The notes under the pieces are model-generated. The model was not told the DNA's origin. It searched no databases and saw only the letters and a list, made by a program, of their open reading frames with translations. A program made the position numbers and the translations under genes. Shown one piece after another: positions 15,803 through 28,490 of a DNA stretch of 33,093 nt; position 1 is the stretch's first letter, and every line of letters starts with the position of its first letter. Source of the DNA: a virus; IMG/VR virus record IMGVR_UViG_3300047557_001212, positions 1 to 33,093 of that record. The stretch is one strand, 5' to 3'.

Positions 15803-16489
15803 ATGGCAGGATTACAAACAATCTTAAACAAATGTAATGCGATCAGCATAGATCGTAGAAAGGTCGCTGGCATACAGTTCACAAGAAACGAGATACCAAG
15901 AGTTAGTCTCACGCCAACTAAGAATCCATGGCGTTTTACATTAAAGATGCCTGCGAGTCTACAATATTATCAGAATCGTGATCTGTTAGAAGCATTAGAT
16001 ACCATGGATGTTGTAAGTCCTGAGATCGTGACATTCAGCGACAATGCATGTTTAAGTTGGATATTTAGATATCAAGGTCAATTGACACAGGCTCAGATCA
16101 ATAGCATGACTGTGCAAAGTTTCGTTGGTAATCAATTGATATTGAATAATCTACCAATAGTTCCAAGCAATCGCGTGATATTTGAACCAAACGATTTGAT
16201 ACAGATTGGTAACTATCCATATCCATTCACTAGCACTACAAGGGTGACTAGAGGTGGTGCTGGAACTATAACTGTGACGACAAATAGACCAAATATATTG
16301 ACCGCTAGCGTAGCAGGTTTAGGTATCACAGTAGGTAATGCATGTGAATGGAACATGTTCTGTCCAAACATGCCTACATACACATTAGTGCCCGGCGCGT
16401 ATGTTCGTCCTAATGGTACAGTAGTCAATAACGCATTGATAGAATTTAGCGAAGACTTTCAACTTTACGAATTTGTAGGTACAGCATGA
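15803..16489 (+). CDS. Distal tail / tail-tip structural protein
   Basis: A 228-residue protein directly after the tape measure. The first part (GIQFTRNEIPRVSLTPTKNP and WRFTLKMPASLQYYQNR) resembles the N-terminal belt of distal tail proteins. A middle segment with VIFEPNDLIQIGNYPYPFTS and VTRGGAGTITVTTNRPN looks like a beta domain seen in marine phage virion proteins. The end contains NACEWNMFCPNMPTYTLVPG. AGGAAAAAGTC precedes ATG 15803. The role is assigned from position and beta-rich texture. Confidence 0.6.
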   Translation: MAGLQTILNKCNAISIDRRKVAGIQFTRNEIPRVSLTPTKNPWRFTLKMPASLQYYQNRDLLEALDTMDVVSPEIVTFSDNACLSWIFRYQGQLTQAQINSMTVQSFVGNQLILNNLPIVPSNRVIFEPNDLIQIGNYPYPFTSTTRVTRGGAGTITVTTNRPNILTASVAGLGITVGNACEWNMFCPNMPTYTLVPGAYVRPNGTVVNNALIEFSEDFQLYEFVGTA

Positions 16490-17313
16490 CGACTAGCATA
16501 CCAGCAGTTGCAAACAATAAAGCAAATGTCACTAGCGCAGAATTTGTGCAATTGGTGATATACAATAATTATCTGCCTACAGATGCAGATGATCTAGATG
16601 TGGGTCAAGAATATATCATCAAAGTCAGTGGTAACACACCATGGACTAGTTTAGGTGCTAGCAGTAATGTCGCAGGTACTTTATTCACAGCAAATGCAAA
16701 CATAGCAAATACCACAGGTACTGCTGATGAAGTAGAATTCTTGACATTCAGTAGCGCATATCAAGCAGAAAGCATAGATGGTAATGTATACACACCACTA
16801 GGTGGATTGTTGAGTGTAGGAGCACAACAGCGTAGCATCCGTGTCACAGCAGGTGATACAAGCATAGCGATCAGCGGTGTTAGCGGTAACAACATCTATG
16901 ATTTTTTAGAGAGCCAGGGTCAAGTGCGTGGTGGATTGGTCAAGATATATCGTGGTTTCTATGACAACACTTATAATTTAAGCAATGCATACCTAAGATT
17001 TACAGGCATCGTGACCAATTATGGTATCAGCGAAGAGCGTGAAGAAAGATTAGATAACTATACCATAACATTTGATTGTAGCAGTTATAAGACTGTGTTA
17101 GAAAATAGAATTGCAGGAAGAAAAACAAACAAGGAAAGTTGGCAGTTCTTTAATAGCACAGATAGTAGCATGAACAATGTCACAAGTTTAGCAGGATTCA
17201 CATTCGATTTCGGTGTCGATCCTAAATCTAGACAAGTCGTACCAAATCCTACAGGTGGTAGCGCGGCAGGTAGTAGCGGTGTAGTAGGACCTAGAGGCAT
17301 ACAAAGAGATTAA
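16486..17313 (+). CDS. Minor tail protein with inserted beta domain
   Basis: A 275-residue tail-tip protein starting four bases before the previous stop. After FVQLVIYNNY the sequence is interrupted by a roughly 55-residue segment (DVGQEYIIKVSGNTPWTSLG, ending NTTGTADEVE) before resuming FLTFSSAYQAESIDG. The insert resembles a small G-x-Y-x-I domain that turns up repeatedly in phage tail proteins. The rest (AGDTSIAISGVSG, RFTGIVTNYGISEEREE, FDCSSYKTVLENRIAGRKTN) matches the DUF1833/2163-like baseplate proteins that precede a J-like hub. The C-terminus is a Gly/Ser-rich tail. Confidence 0.65.
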   Translation: MTTSIPAVANNKANVTSAEFVQLVIYNNYLPTDADDLDVGQEYIIKVSGNTPWTSLGASSNVAGTLFTANANIANTTGTADEVEFLTFSSAYQAESIDGNVYTPLGGLLSVGAQQRSIRVTAGDTSIAISGVSGNNIYDFLESQGQVRGGLVKIYRGFYDNTYNLSNAYLRFTGIVTNYGISEEREERLDNYTITFDCSSYKTVLENRIAGRKTNKESWQFFNSTDSSMNNVTSLAGFTFDFGVDPKSRQVVPNPTGGSAAGSSGVVGPRGIQRD

Positions 17314-17315
17314 TT

Positions 17316-20072
17316 ATGGGTATCTTTAGTAAAATAGGTAAAGCACTTAAGAAAGTCATAGGCGTAGTTGCCGCTGTCGCTGCCGCTGTGTTCATACCAG
17401 GCGCAGGTGCTTTCATAGGTAAAGCATTATTAGGTGCGGCTATAAGCATAGGTGCTAGCAAACTGTTAGCAAAGCGTGGTGCAGATGCCCCTGCAGGTGG
17501 TGATGCTGGTGGTCGTGTGCAAGTACCGCCTGCTACAGAAAACAAACTTCCTGTAGTATATGGTCAAGCATGGATAGGTGGTCCTATCATCGATGCAAAG
17601 ATCAGCCAAGATCAGAAATACATGTGGTACTGTATCGCCTTTGCAGAAAAGACAGATACAGGAACTTATAGTTATGATACCGCCAATGGTGTCTATTACG
17701 ATGGTAAATTAGTAGAATTTGGTAGTAATGGTGTAGTCAATGCATTGGTTACAAACAATGGTGGCTTAGGTACGGCACAGCGTGATACACGCATGGCAGG
17801 CAAGATTTATATCTGGTTGTTTACCGATGGTTCAAGTTCAGGTGTCAACACAGGTGGCCAAAGTGCTATCACTATCATGAGTGATAGCAGTACAGGTGGT
17901 GGTATATTCCCAAGCGATCTGCGTTGGAATGGTTCATTGTACACTAGCAATGGTCAAAGTGCAACCATGACCAACACAGCGTTCGCAATCGTGCGTGTAG
18001 AATATAATCCAGACGCAGGTACTACAGGACTAGGATCATTGCAAGTCAAGTTGACAAACAATATGGGCGCAAGTTATGGCGCAAGGCCCGGTGCTGTGAT
18101 TTTAGACTATATGACTAATGAGCGATATGGATGTGCTATACCTTTCAATCAGATAGATAATAATAGTTTAACCTCATTAAATTTATACAGTAATCAAAGC
18201 ATAGGTTACATTGATGTCAATGGCAATCCACAGACACAGCCATATCGTTATCGCATCAATGGTGTAGTGAATACAGCGGCAACATGCTTGACTAATTTAC
18301 AAACTATGGTCGATAGTTGCGATAGTTGGTTACAATATAGCGAAAGCACAGGTCAATGGCGCGTAGTCATGAACGCACCATATAGCGGTGCAGAATCAAG
18401 TTTATTCTTAGTAGATAGTAATAATCTAATAGGTGGTATACAGATCAATCCTGTAGACTTGAATGAGACATATAATCAAGTAGAAGTCGCATACCCAAAT
18501 AACAATGTCAAAGATCAGACAGATTATCAAGTCATCGATCTGACAAATCCTTCAAATTGGAGCAGTCAAGTCTATGATGATATATTGAGTCCTAATGAAG
18601 CAGTCAATAGATTGAACATCAGTTTACCATTAGTCAATGGTGCTGTGCAAGCGAAATATCTAGCGGCAAGAAGACTGTTACAGAGCCGCGAGGATCTAGT
18701 GATAAGTTTTCAACTTGACTATTCAGGTATACAGATAGAAGCAGGCGATGTCATTCGTGTTGGTCAACCTGACTATGGTTGGGGACCTACGACTGCTAAT
18801 CCTGCGAATCCATATAAATTATTCCGTGTCAGCAATGTAAGCGAACAGACCACTGATGACAATAGTTTAGTCGCTAACATAGAAGCATTTGAATACAATG
18901 CAACAGTCTATGCTGACAATGCTATCACAGATTTCATACCTGCTGACAATACAGGATTGACTGATCCTAATGTGATCAGCCAACCATGTCCACCTACTAT
19001 CACTAATTTCACAGATGCTAATGCTACTGTCACAGGTTTTGAAGTCACTTCATGCGTGCCTGATACTGGTACTGTGTTATATATGGATTTCAATTATGGT
19101 AACAATAGCAATGTCCAACAACATCAATTATATCGCACAGTACAAAGCGCAGGTGGCATACCATTCACAAATAGTGATAGCGCAAATGCTGTTTATAATA
19201 ATGTATCTATAACTGTAAACGATTTACCTAGCGCAAATTATTATTGGAGTGCCACAGCAAGAAACGACACATCAGGTCGCTATAGCAATGTAAGCAATGT
19301 GATAGCATGGGGTGGTGCGAATATACAACCTTATAATCCTATCAGCAATACAGGTGGTATAGCAGGTGGACAGATTAAAAATAATACGATTGTAAACAAT
19401 AATATTGTAAATTATACAATACAAGGTAGTAAAGTAGCAAATAATACTTTAGAATTGAATAATTTTAGTGCTAATTTAACTATTAGTGAACTAACTGATT
19501 CTATAACATTTGGTGTTCTAGGCAATGATCCTCCAATTGCACCTATCAATGTAACGGCAAGAACATCCTATGATGTACCTTTTTATATCATAGGAACTAA
19601 CCCAGGTACAAATTATTACACACCATTTTATCAAGGTACAAGTACTACTGCCAATGGATATTATGATAATAGTTCTGGATCCTTTAATCCTTATGGTGCA
19701 GGTTTATGGGAAAGAGCAGATGGAGATTGGAATTGGTATGTCATTACCGCATTTAATTTAACTACACCGATATCTCCTCCTTTTGGTGTACAATATAGAG
19801 CATCAATAATTATGGTATCGAATGTCGATGCCAATGTTCAATTGGCAAGCGGCTCTGGTAATAATTCACTTAGTTTTGGCTATGTATCATCTGATGATTT
19901 GATAACAACAGTTAATTTAAAAGCAAATCAAGCATATAGATTTGAAACAACAGCGACAGGTTTTCCTAATGGTACTGTAGATTATGCAGGTTATTTGATG
20001 AGAAATATGACTACAGGAGCAAATGTAGTTGTTTATGCTGTACAATTTGCTATATGCAAATCTTATCTATAA
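17316..20072 (+). CDS. Central tail-tip protein (lambda J-like host-specificity protein)
   Basis: A 918-residue protein. The N-terminus has a basic amphipathic and hydrophobic stretch (GKALKKVIGVVAAVAAAVFI) and then NKLPVVYGQAWIGGPIIDAK, the typical opening of phage J-like hub proteins. The middle includes DETYNQVEV-like hub text (LNETYNQVEVAYPNN) and EAGDVIRVGQPDYGWGPT-like beta domains. An fn3-like region lies at about 560-665. From about 685 the sequence becomes Asn/Thr-rich and more AT-rich, with NNTIVNNNIVNYTIQGSKVA, a region that often binds receptor or fibres and swaps between phages. It should form the tail tip and take part in host recognition. Confidence 0.82.
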   Translation: MGIFSKIGKALKKVIGVVAAVAAAVFIPGAGAFIGKALLGAAISIGASKLLAKRGADAPAGGDAGGRVQVPPATENKLPVVYGQAWIGGPIIDAKISQDQKYMWYCIAFAEKTDTGTYSYDTANGVYYDGKLVEFGSNGVVNALVTNNGGLGTAQRDTRMAGKIYIWLFTDGSSSGVNTGGQSAITIMSDSSTGGGIFPSDLRWNGSLYTSNGQSATMTNTAFAIVRVEYNPDAGTTGLGSLQVKLTNNMGASYGARPGAVILDYMTNERYGCAIPFNQIDNNSLTSLNLYSNQSIGYIDVNGNPQTQPYRYRINGVVNTAATCLTNLQTMVDSCDSWLQYSESTGQWRVVMNAPYSGAESSLFLVDSNNLIGGIQINPVDLNETYNQVEVAYPNNNVKDQTDYQVIDLTNPSNWSSQVYDDILSPNEAVNRLNISLPLVNGAVQAKYLAARRLLQSREDLVISFQLDYSGIQIEAGDVIRVGQPDYGWGPTTANPANPYKLFRVSNVSEQTTDDNSLVANIEAFEYNATVYADNAITDFIPADNTGLTDPNVISQPCPPTITNFTDANATVTGFEVTSCVPDTGTVLYMDFNYGNNSNVQQHQLYRTVQSAGGIPFTNSDSANAVYNNVSITVNDLPSANYYWSATARNDTSGRYSNVSNVIAWGGANIQPYNPISNTGGIAGGQIKNNTIVNNNIVNYTIQGSKVANNTLELNNFSANLTISELTDSITFGVLGNDPPIAPINVTARTSYDVPFYIIGTNPGTNYYTPFYQGTSTTANGYYDNSSGSFNPYGAGLWERADGDWNWYVITAFNLTTPISPPFGVQYRASIIMVSNVDANVQLASGSGNNSLSFGYVSSDDLITTVNLKANQAYRFETTATGFPNGTVDYAGYLMRNMTTGANVVVYAVQFAICKSYL

Positions 20073-20083
20073 TGGAGAAACAA

Positions 20084-20272
20084 ATGAAAATCACATTTAG
20101 AAATTTTGATGATATCATTAATAATTCTAATCAAGAAGAATTTTTAGAATTTGCCAAAAAATACAATATTTTTCAACAAAGCAATAGTAAAGTATACGAT
20201 GAGGTCTGTAATAAAATCAAAGCACGACTTGATCGTGAAGGTCTCAGTCATGAAACTGTCAGACCAGAATAA
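20084..20272 (+). CDS. Small hypothetical protein in fibre module
   Basis: A 62-residue protein. ATG 20084 is chosen over in-frame starts at 20054 and 20072 because GGAG (20074-20077) is correctly spaced for it. It reads MKITFRNFDDIINNSNQEEF, then a helical segment with charged residues and a basic end (KIKARLDREGLSHETVRPE). It is AT-rich like the 3' end of the J-like gene, so both may have arrived together. No family recognised. Confidence 0.55.
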   Translation: MKITFRNFDDIINNSNQEEFLEFAKKYNIFQQSNSKVYDEVCNKIKARLDREGLSHETVRPE

Positions 20273-20294
20273 ATAATATATAGGAACTACGAAC

Positions 20295-20798
20295 ATGAGT
20301 CTATTACTAAACGGCGCGAAAACGATGACCATAGCAGGCACAGAGATGCAATGCTTGGAAATCTATACAGGTGAAGCATATACTTTACCTATCAATTTCA
20401 CAGATAATCAAGGTAATCCTGCTAATGCATTAAGTCCTAACGCATGGACATTAGCAGCCAATGCTAAATTTTATACTGTAGATAATGTTACATATAGTGC
20501 AAATGGTGATGAAGTAGTGTTGGGTAATATCAATCTCAATAATACACAACCAAATGCTAATGCATACACTCTTGTTAGTGCATTTAGTAATGCCGCAAAT
20601 GGTACTGCATATCTATATGTTGGCAATAACATCACAGGTACTGCTAATGTGGGTATACCAAATGTGTCATTAGCGAATAACGCAGCCAATAGTACATTAG
20701 TCATCGTGACATTGACGGTATCAAAAGAAAGCATATCAAATGCGAGTTTGACAGATATAAATCGTGAGCCATTAGGATTCATCGTAAGGTACCAGTAA
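20295..20798 (+). CDS. BppU-like / fibre-attachment protein, probable
   Basis: A 167-residue beta-rich protein. It contains [20 protein letters not shown] near residues 24-43, the start of an Ig-like domain similar to the N-terminal part of phage baseplate-upper (BppU) proteins. Asn/Ala/Thr-rich strands follow, ending [11 protein letters not shown]. It is two bases from the start of the first collagen-like fibre gene, so it may dock that fibre on the tail tip. AGGAACTACGAAC upstream supports ATG 20295. Confidence 0.5.
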   Translation: MSLLLNGAKTMTIAGTEMQCLEIYTGEAYTLPINFTDNQGNPANALSPNAWTLAANAKFYTVDNVTYSANGDEVVLGNINLNNTQPNANAYTLVSAFSNAANGTAYLYVGNNITGTANVGIPNVSLANNAANSTLVIVTLTVSKESISNASLTDINREPLGFIVRYQ

Positions 20799-20799
20799 A

Positions 20800-22095
20800 A
20801 TGTCAGAAATCAATGCAACCTTTGTTGTACAACCATATAATATCAATATCACGCCAGGCGCCCCTGATATAACAATCACGCCTGAAGTCATCGACATGAC
20901 TATATCTACAGGTGGTATTGTAGGCGCAACAGGTGCAACTGGGCCTACAGGCGCAACAGGTGCTACAGGCTTGCAAGGCAATATGGGCAGTACTGGATTG
21001 ACTGGTGCCACCGGCGCTACTGGTCTTACAGGATCGACTGGATCTATAGGTAGCACAGGACCAGTCGGCGCTACTGGATTGACAGGAGCGACTGGCAATG
21101 TTGGACCAACAGGTGCTACTGGGCTACAAGGTGCTACAGGATTACGCGGTTCTACGGGTGCAACTGGTGTCACAGGTGCGACCGGTGTTACAGGTGCCAC
21201 TGGTGTAGGTGCGACAGGTGCAACTGGTGTTGCTGGCCCAACCGGCGCTACTGGTTTGACTGGTGCTACTGGAGCAGGAGCAACAGGTGCTACTGGACCT
21301 ATAGGTAGCACAGGCGCTACAGGACCCACTGGTGCTCAAGGCGTGGTCGGTAATACCGGTGCCACTGGACCTGTCGGTGCAACAGGTCCTTCTGGTGGAC
21401 CTACTGGAGCAACAGGTCCTACTGGACTTACAGGTGCAACAGGTCTTACAGGTGCAACAGGTCTTACAGGCGCTACAGGCCCAAGTGGTGGACCAACAGG
21501 GGCTACGGGACCACAAGGTGCCACAGGTCCTGCAGGTTCAGTAGCAGGTAGTAACACACAGATTCAATATAATAATGCAAATAATTTTGGTGCTAGTGCT
21601 AATCTAACATTTGATAGTTCTAACCAAACATTAACAGTTAATGGTAATATTAATGGTACCTATGCACAATTCAATGGCAATACTAGTACAATATCTCAAT
21701 ATGTAGTAAATGCATCAGAAAAAATTGTGACAGTAGGTACTGGTGCGACTGGTACTATAAATTTTGATGTTACTACACAATCTATATTGTATTATACTGC
21801 CAATGCTTCAAATAATTTCACTTTAAATTTTAGAGGAAGTTCTGGCACGCCATTAAATTCATTATTGACAGCCAATTCAAGCGTGACAGTTACTCTGTTA
21901 AATACTAATGGTAATACAGGATATTATCCCAACATTACACAAATTGATGGTAGTAATGTTAATGTATTTTGGCAAAATTATTTTGTACCTACTACAGGTT
22001 CTACCAATGCGATTGATGCCTATACATATTGTATCATAAAAACGGCTTCTTCTACATATACAGTATTGGGCTCTCAAGTTCAATTTAAAAGATAA
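20800..22095 (+). CDS. Collagen-like tail fibre
   Basis: A 431-residue fibre. Residues 1-38 are a beta-rich base. About 39-247 are Gly-X-Y triplets dominated by GATG, GPTG and GLTG, with four one-residue breaks (GVGATG, GAGATG and twice GPSGGPTG). Then comes [20 protein letters not shown], a linker motif common in phage fibres, followed by a beta-rich C-terminal domain ending [17 protein letters not shown] of the type found at the end of cyanophage fibres. The triplets should form a rigid triple helix and the C-terminal domain should trimerise and/or bind receptor. DNA for 21550-22095 is notably more AT-rich than the stalk. No signal peptide or membrane segment. Confidence 0.88.
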   Translation: MSEINATFVVQPYNINITPGAPDITITPEVIDMTISTGGIVGATGATGPTGATGATGLQGNMGSTGLTGATGATGLTGSTGSIGSTGPVGATGLTGATGNVGPTGATGLQGATGLRGSTGATGVTGATGVTGATGVGATGATGVAGPTGATGLTGATGAGATGATGPIGSTGATGPTGAQGVVGNTGATGPVGATGPSGGPTGATGPTGLTGATGLTGATGLTGATGPSGGPTGATGPQGATGPAGSVAGSNTQIQYNNANNFGASANLTFDSSNQTLTVNGNINGTYAQFNGNTSTISQYVVNASEKIVTVGTGATGTINFDVTTQSILYYTANASNNFTLNFRGSSGTPLNSLLTANSSVTVTLLNTNGNTGYYPNITQIDGSNVNVFWQNYFVPTTGSTNAIDAYTYCIIKTASSTYTVLGSQVQFKR

Positions 22096-22111
22096 ATTAG
22101 GGTGAGTTTAT

Positions 22112-23557
22112 ATGCCACTAATTACTAGAAGAGGAGCACTAACAGCAATGGCGACAGGATTCACATCATCGAGTACTGGTAATAATGTATCAGGTAGATT
22201 ATTTGCTACCGGTAACAATGATGCCGGCCAATTAGGATTAGGAGATAATGTAGATAGAAATGCATTCACAGCAGTAGGTACTGATAGTGATTGGGTTCAA
22301 GTTACTACTGGTGAAGGTATAGGCCTAAATTCTGGTTTTACAATAGCAAGAAAATCTAATGGTACATTATGGGCTACCGGATACAATGGTAATGGTGAAT
22401 TGGGTATAGGTAGTACTATAAGTAAAAATTTATTTACACAGATAGGTACTGATACAGACTGGGCTACAGTATGTGCCGGATATCAAGCAGCCATAGCAGT
22501 AAAAACAAATGGTACATTGTGGGCATGGGGCAGTAATGCATTATATAAATTGGGTTTGCCCACTACAGGTACTTATACATCACCAACTCAAATAGGTAGT
22601 GATACCGATTGGTTAAAAGTATGGACTTACTCCAATAGGTCGTTCGCTATCAAAACTGATGGTACATTATGGAGTGTTGGTAGAAATGAATTCGGTGATT
22701 TTGGTGATGGAACATATACAAATAAAACTACATGGAGCAAGATAGGCACCGCTACTGATTGGAAAAACATTAAATCAAGTTTCGGAGGTACTTTTGCACA
22801 AAAAACTAATGGATATTTGTATGCCGCGGGATGGAATATTCAGGGACGATTAGGAATAGGAGAAAATGTTCCTGTTTTATGTAATGTTACTTCTTCAAGT
22901 AGTGTAACAAATGAATTTACATGCGATAGTACTGCAAATTTAGCCATATATAATCCTCCTAGTAGCATATATGGATCATACATTGCTTTTGGTGGGACTA
23001 CATTTGGTGGGGTGACCGGTAACGAAACTCAATATATTGTTAAAGCAATAACTTCAAATACAACTTTTACTGTTTCCACAACTGCAGGCGGAAATACATT
23101 AGCCTTAACAACGGCTACAGGTAATATGACAGTAAAACCAATATATCTTAATACTTTTACTGCTGTGACTCCGAATTATGATTGGCAAGAATATAATGTA
23201 AATCAAAATGGAGTATGGGCGTTAGATCCAAGTTATACTCAATATGGTACTACTTCAACTGATGTATATGATATACCTGCCGCAGGTTCTATTGCTGGAT
23301 ATGGTATGCGCAATGCTAATACTGTCAATACTGCGCGTTCCATATTATTAGGTAGAAACGGTCAGAGCGTACAAATTAGAACCGATAAAAGAGCATATGT
23401 ATATGGATTGAATACACAAGGATGTTTAGATAACGGTGTACCTGTATATACATCTGGACCTTTAAGTTTTACTACACCTACAGTAGTATCAGGTTTTAAT
23501 AATGTTACTAGATTACAGGATCAAAGTAATGATTTTACAACATTCTTGATACTATAA
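22112..23557 (+). CDS. RCC1-like beta-propeller tail protein
   Basis: A 481-residue protein made of RCC1-type repeats. Units of the form DW-x-x-V...G...KTNGTLWAWGSN...LG.G recur with starts near residues 60, 117, 167 and 217 and again after 357. GRLFATGNNDAGQLGLGDN (28-46) and GRLGIGEN (245-252) are clear blades. Residues about 256-343 break the pattern with a separate domain that also occurs in the next gene (see findings). Propellers bind ligands and other proteins; here it probably sits at the fibre tip or baseplate as an adhesin. The AT-rich composition differs from the structural genes. AGGGTGAG precedes ATG 22112. Confidence 0.82.
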   Translation: MPLITRRGALTAMATGFTSSSTGNNVSGRLFATGNNDAGQLGLGDNVDRNAFTAVGTDSDWVQVTTGEGIGLNSGFTIARKSNGTLWATGYNGNGELGIGSTISKNLFTQIGTDTDWATVCAGYQAAIAVKTNGTLWAWGSNALYKLGLPTTGTYTSPTQIGSDTDWLKVWTYSNRSFAIKTDGTLWSVGRNEFGDFGDGTYTNKTTWSKIGTATDWKNIKSSFGGTFAQKTNGYLYAAGWNIQGRLGIGENVPVLCNVTSSSSVTNEFTCDSTANLAIYNPPSSIYGSYIAFGGTTFGGVTGNETQYIVKAITSNTTFTVSTTAGGNTLALTTATGNMTVKPIYLNTFTAVTPNYDWQEYNVNQNGVWALDPSYTQYGTTSTDVYDIPAAGSIAGYGMRNANTVNTARSILLGRNGQSVQIRTDKRAYVYGLNTQGCLDNGVPVYTSGPLSFTTPTVVSGFNNVTRLQDQSNDFTTFLIL

Positions 23558-23595
23558 AATCTAATTTAACCAATAAATATAACATAACACCTTAG

Positions 23596-23613
23596 ACTTG
23601 CGAGGTAGCAAGT
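23596..23613 (+). other. Hairpin upstream of the 23640 gene
   Basis: ACTTGC (23596-23601) and GCAAGT (23608-23613) form a 6-bp stem whose loop reads GAGGTA, in the 82-base gap after the RCC1-like gene. G-U pairs could extend the stem. No T-run follows. The real ribosome site of the next gene is GAGGA at about 23628-23632. Confidence 0.35.
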
Positions 23614-23639
23614 TGGGGTCATAATGCGAGGAAGCAGAG

Positions 23640-24455
23640 ATGGCAAAATTCAGTCAAAACACGCTCAATCAAGTGGGCGGATTCGATGGACAAGTATTAG
23701 CACAAGAACTTGTCTATAACCAGAAAGATTTCTGGAACTTAGCATGGAGTAACATCACTAGTTATCCAAGTGGTTGGCAGACAGGCACTACGCCAATCAA
23801 TTTAACAGGTGCAACGATTGATGCGACAATCATTCGCAGGGCCATCACAAACTTCCGTGACAGTCGTAGTGGATACGATTTTACGATCACAGACTATCCA
23901 TTAGTCAGTCAAATCACTACAGTCACAGCGACAACTACAGGTACAAACATATTGACTTGTAGTTCAACAGCAGAATTATTCATCGGTATGCCCGTACAAT
24001 TTCGTGGCACAGTATTCGGTGGCGTAGCGATCAACACAACATACTATGTCAAAGAAGTTATTACTAGTACTACTTTTACTATCAGCGACACTCGCGGGGC
24101 AGCACCAACTTATACACCAGGTACTGTTTTTGCATTATCGACAGCCACTGGCTCTATGACGATGAATCGCATAGAAGCATTACCCATATCATTGAGTATC
24201 ACTAACAGAGTGAATAGTGCTGGCACATTCACATTAGTCATCGATGAAGAAACATGGGCTACTATAGGTCGTGATAGTTTGCAAGTCACATACTCAGGAT
24301 TGCCTGGTGACCCCGATCTTGGTATCAATGCTAGTGACCCAGCATGTTTCACAGGACGAATCAAGATCAGTTTTCCCGCGAGTGGCTCTACCCCTGCTTA
24401 TGATGAGAGCATATTCTTGTTATTCTTGGTAGCGTCAGACGGCGTATATAATTAA
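23640..24455 (+). CDS. BppU-like tail protein with an inserted mobile domain
   Basis: A 271-residue protein. The N-terminal part has the BppU-like opening GTTPINLTGATIDATIIRR (about 49-67). Residues about 91-178 are an inserted domain (ILTCSSTAELFIGMPVQFRG, TVFGGVAINTTYYVKEVI, STATGSMTM) that is also found inside the RCC1-like protein. After it the Ig-like strand pattern resumes (FTLVIDEETWATIGRDSLQV). It directly precedes the giant collagen-like fibre and probably attaches it to the tail. The GC content returns to that of the core structural genes. GAGGAAGCAGAG upstream supports ATG 23640. Confidence 0.65.
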   Translation: MAKFSQNTLNQVGGFDGQVLAQELVYNQKDFWNLAWSNITSYPSGWQTGTTPINLTGATIDATIIRRAITNFRDSRSGYDFTITDYPLVSQITTVTATTTGTNILTCSSTAELFIGMPVQFRGTVFGGVAINTTYYVKEVITSTTFTISDTRGAAPTYTPGTVFALSTATGSMTMNRIEALPISLSITNRVNSAGTFTLVIDEETWATIGRDSLQVTYSGLPGDPDLGINASDPACFTGRIKISFPASGSTPAYDESIFLLFLVASDGVYN

Positions 24456-28085
<3,630 letters not shown>

Positions 28086-28096
28086 GGAAAATGAAC

Positions 28097-28342
28097 ATGT
28101 TAGAAACATTGATGGCTTTTATTAAATCATTACCAAGTTGGCTTGGTGCAGTCGCAGAAGTGTTGGTAGTTGCCATCATATTCATGACTGCTGTGACATT
28201 CCTCGCAGGAATATGGTGTGGACTACGCATTGTGGGTAAAAGAGCCAATAGTATACAAGAGATACAATTCTTTCCACCCAAGATCATTTTTAAAGAAAAT
28301 GATACTATTACGACCGACTTTATCGACAAGAAGACTAAATAA
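28097..28342 (+). CDS. Small one-pass membrane protein
   Basis: An 81-residue protein from ATG 28097; an in-frame ATG at 28091 lies too close to AGGA to be favoured. One hydrophobic segment (VAEVLVVAIIFMTAVTFLAG, about 19-38) is followed by a short basic turn and a polar cytoplasmic-looking tail (KRANSIQEIQFFPPK ending DFIDKKTK). It is the last gene of the rightward structural run. Holins and superinfection-exclusion proteins can look like this, but there is no lysis gene next to it to support that. Function unknown. Confidence 0.6.
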   Translation: MLETLMAFIKSLPSWLGAVAEVLVVAIIFMTAVTFLAGIWCGLRIVGKRANSIQEIQFFPPKIIFKENDTITTDFIDKKTK

Positions 28343-28345
28343 GTT

Positions 28346-28440
28346 TGTAGGGTGAGCGACACATGCCTAATGTGTTATATTTTGAGTGCGCTTATTCAAA
28401 CAGACTAGCCATAGTCTATATCCGTTATGCTCACCCTACA
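28346..28440 (+). ncRNA. Candidate structured RNA: four-way junction
   Basis: TGTAGGGTGAGC (28346-28357) pairs perfectly with GCTCACCCTACA (28429-28440) over 12 bp. Inside are three separate hairpins: ACACAT/ATGTGT (28359-28364 with 28370-28375), TTTGAG/TTCAAA (28381-28386 with 28395-28400) and AGACTA/TAGTCT (28402-28407 with 28412-28417). The plan resembles a tRNA cloverleaf. However, the closing stem is too long, there is no T-loop or recognisable anticodon stem size, and the loops are 5, 8 and 4 bases, so it is not a normal tRNA. It starts three bases after a stop codon. Expression and function are unknown. Confidence 0.6.
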
Positions 28441-28486
28441 TCTATAAATGGAAACGCCCACTTCCGTGCGATCTGTGGGCGATAGA
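28441..28486 (+). other. Hairpin stacked next to the four-way junction
   Basis: CGCCCAC (28455-28461) pairs with GTGGGCG (28475-28481) around a 13-base loop, and TCTAT (28441-28445) pairs with ATAGA (28482-28486), leaving a nine-base bulge. The outer pair abuts the closing helix of the junction and could stack on it. No T-run follows. Confidence 0.5.
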
Positions 28487-28490
28487 TACT

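Noticed and set aside
16213-16428. Other antisense ORFs of 60-100 codons across structural genes
   Set aside because: All lie opposite well-supported genes, lack ribosome sites and show no protein-like motifs.
20772-21329. Long minus-strand ORF rich in PVAPV units, opposite the first collagen stalk (similar ones at 21336-21557 and 24656-25096)
   Set aside because: Antisense of Gly-X-Y coding DNA automatically yields Pro/Val/Ala repeats; no start signals or separate promoter.
28346-28440. tRNA gene
   Set aside because: Cloverleaf-like, but the closing stem is 12 bp, there is no T-psi-C loop, no 7-base anticodon loop on a 5-bp stem, and no CCA or discriminator context.
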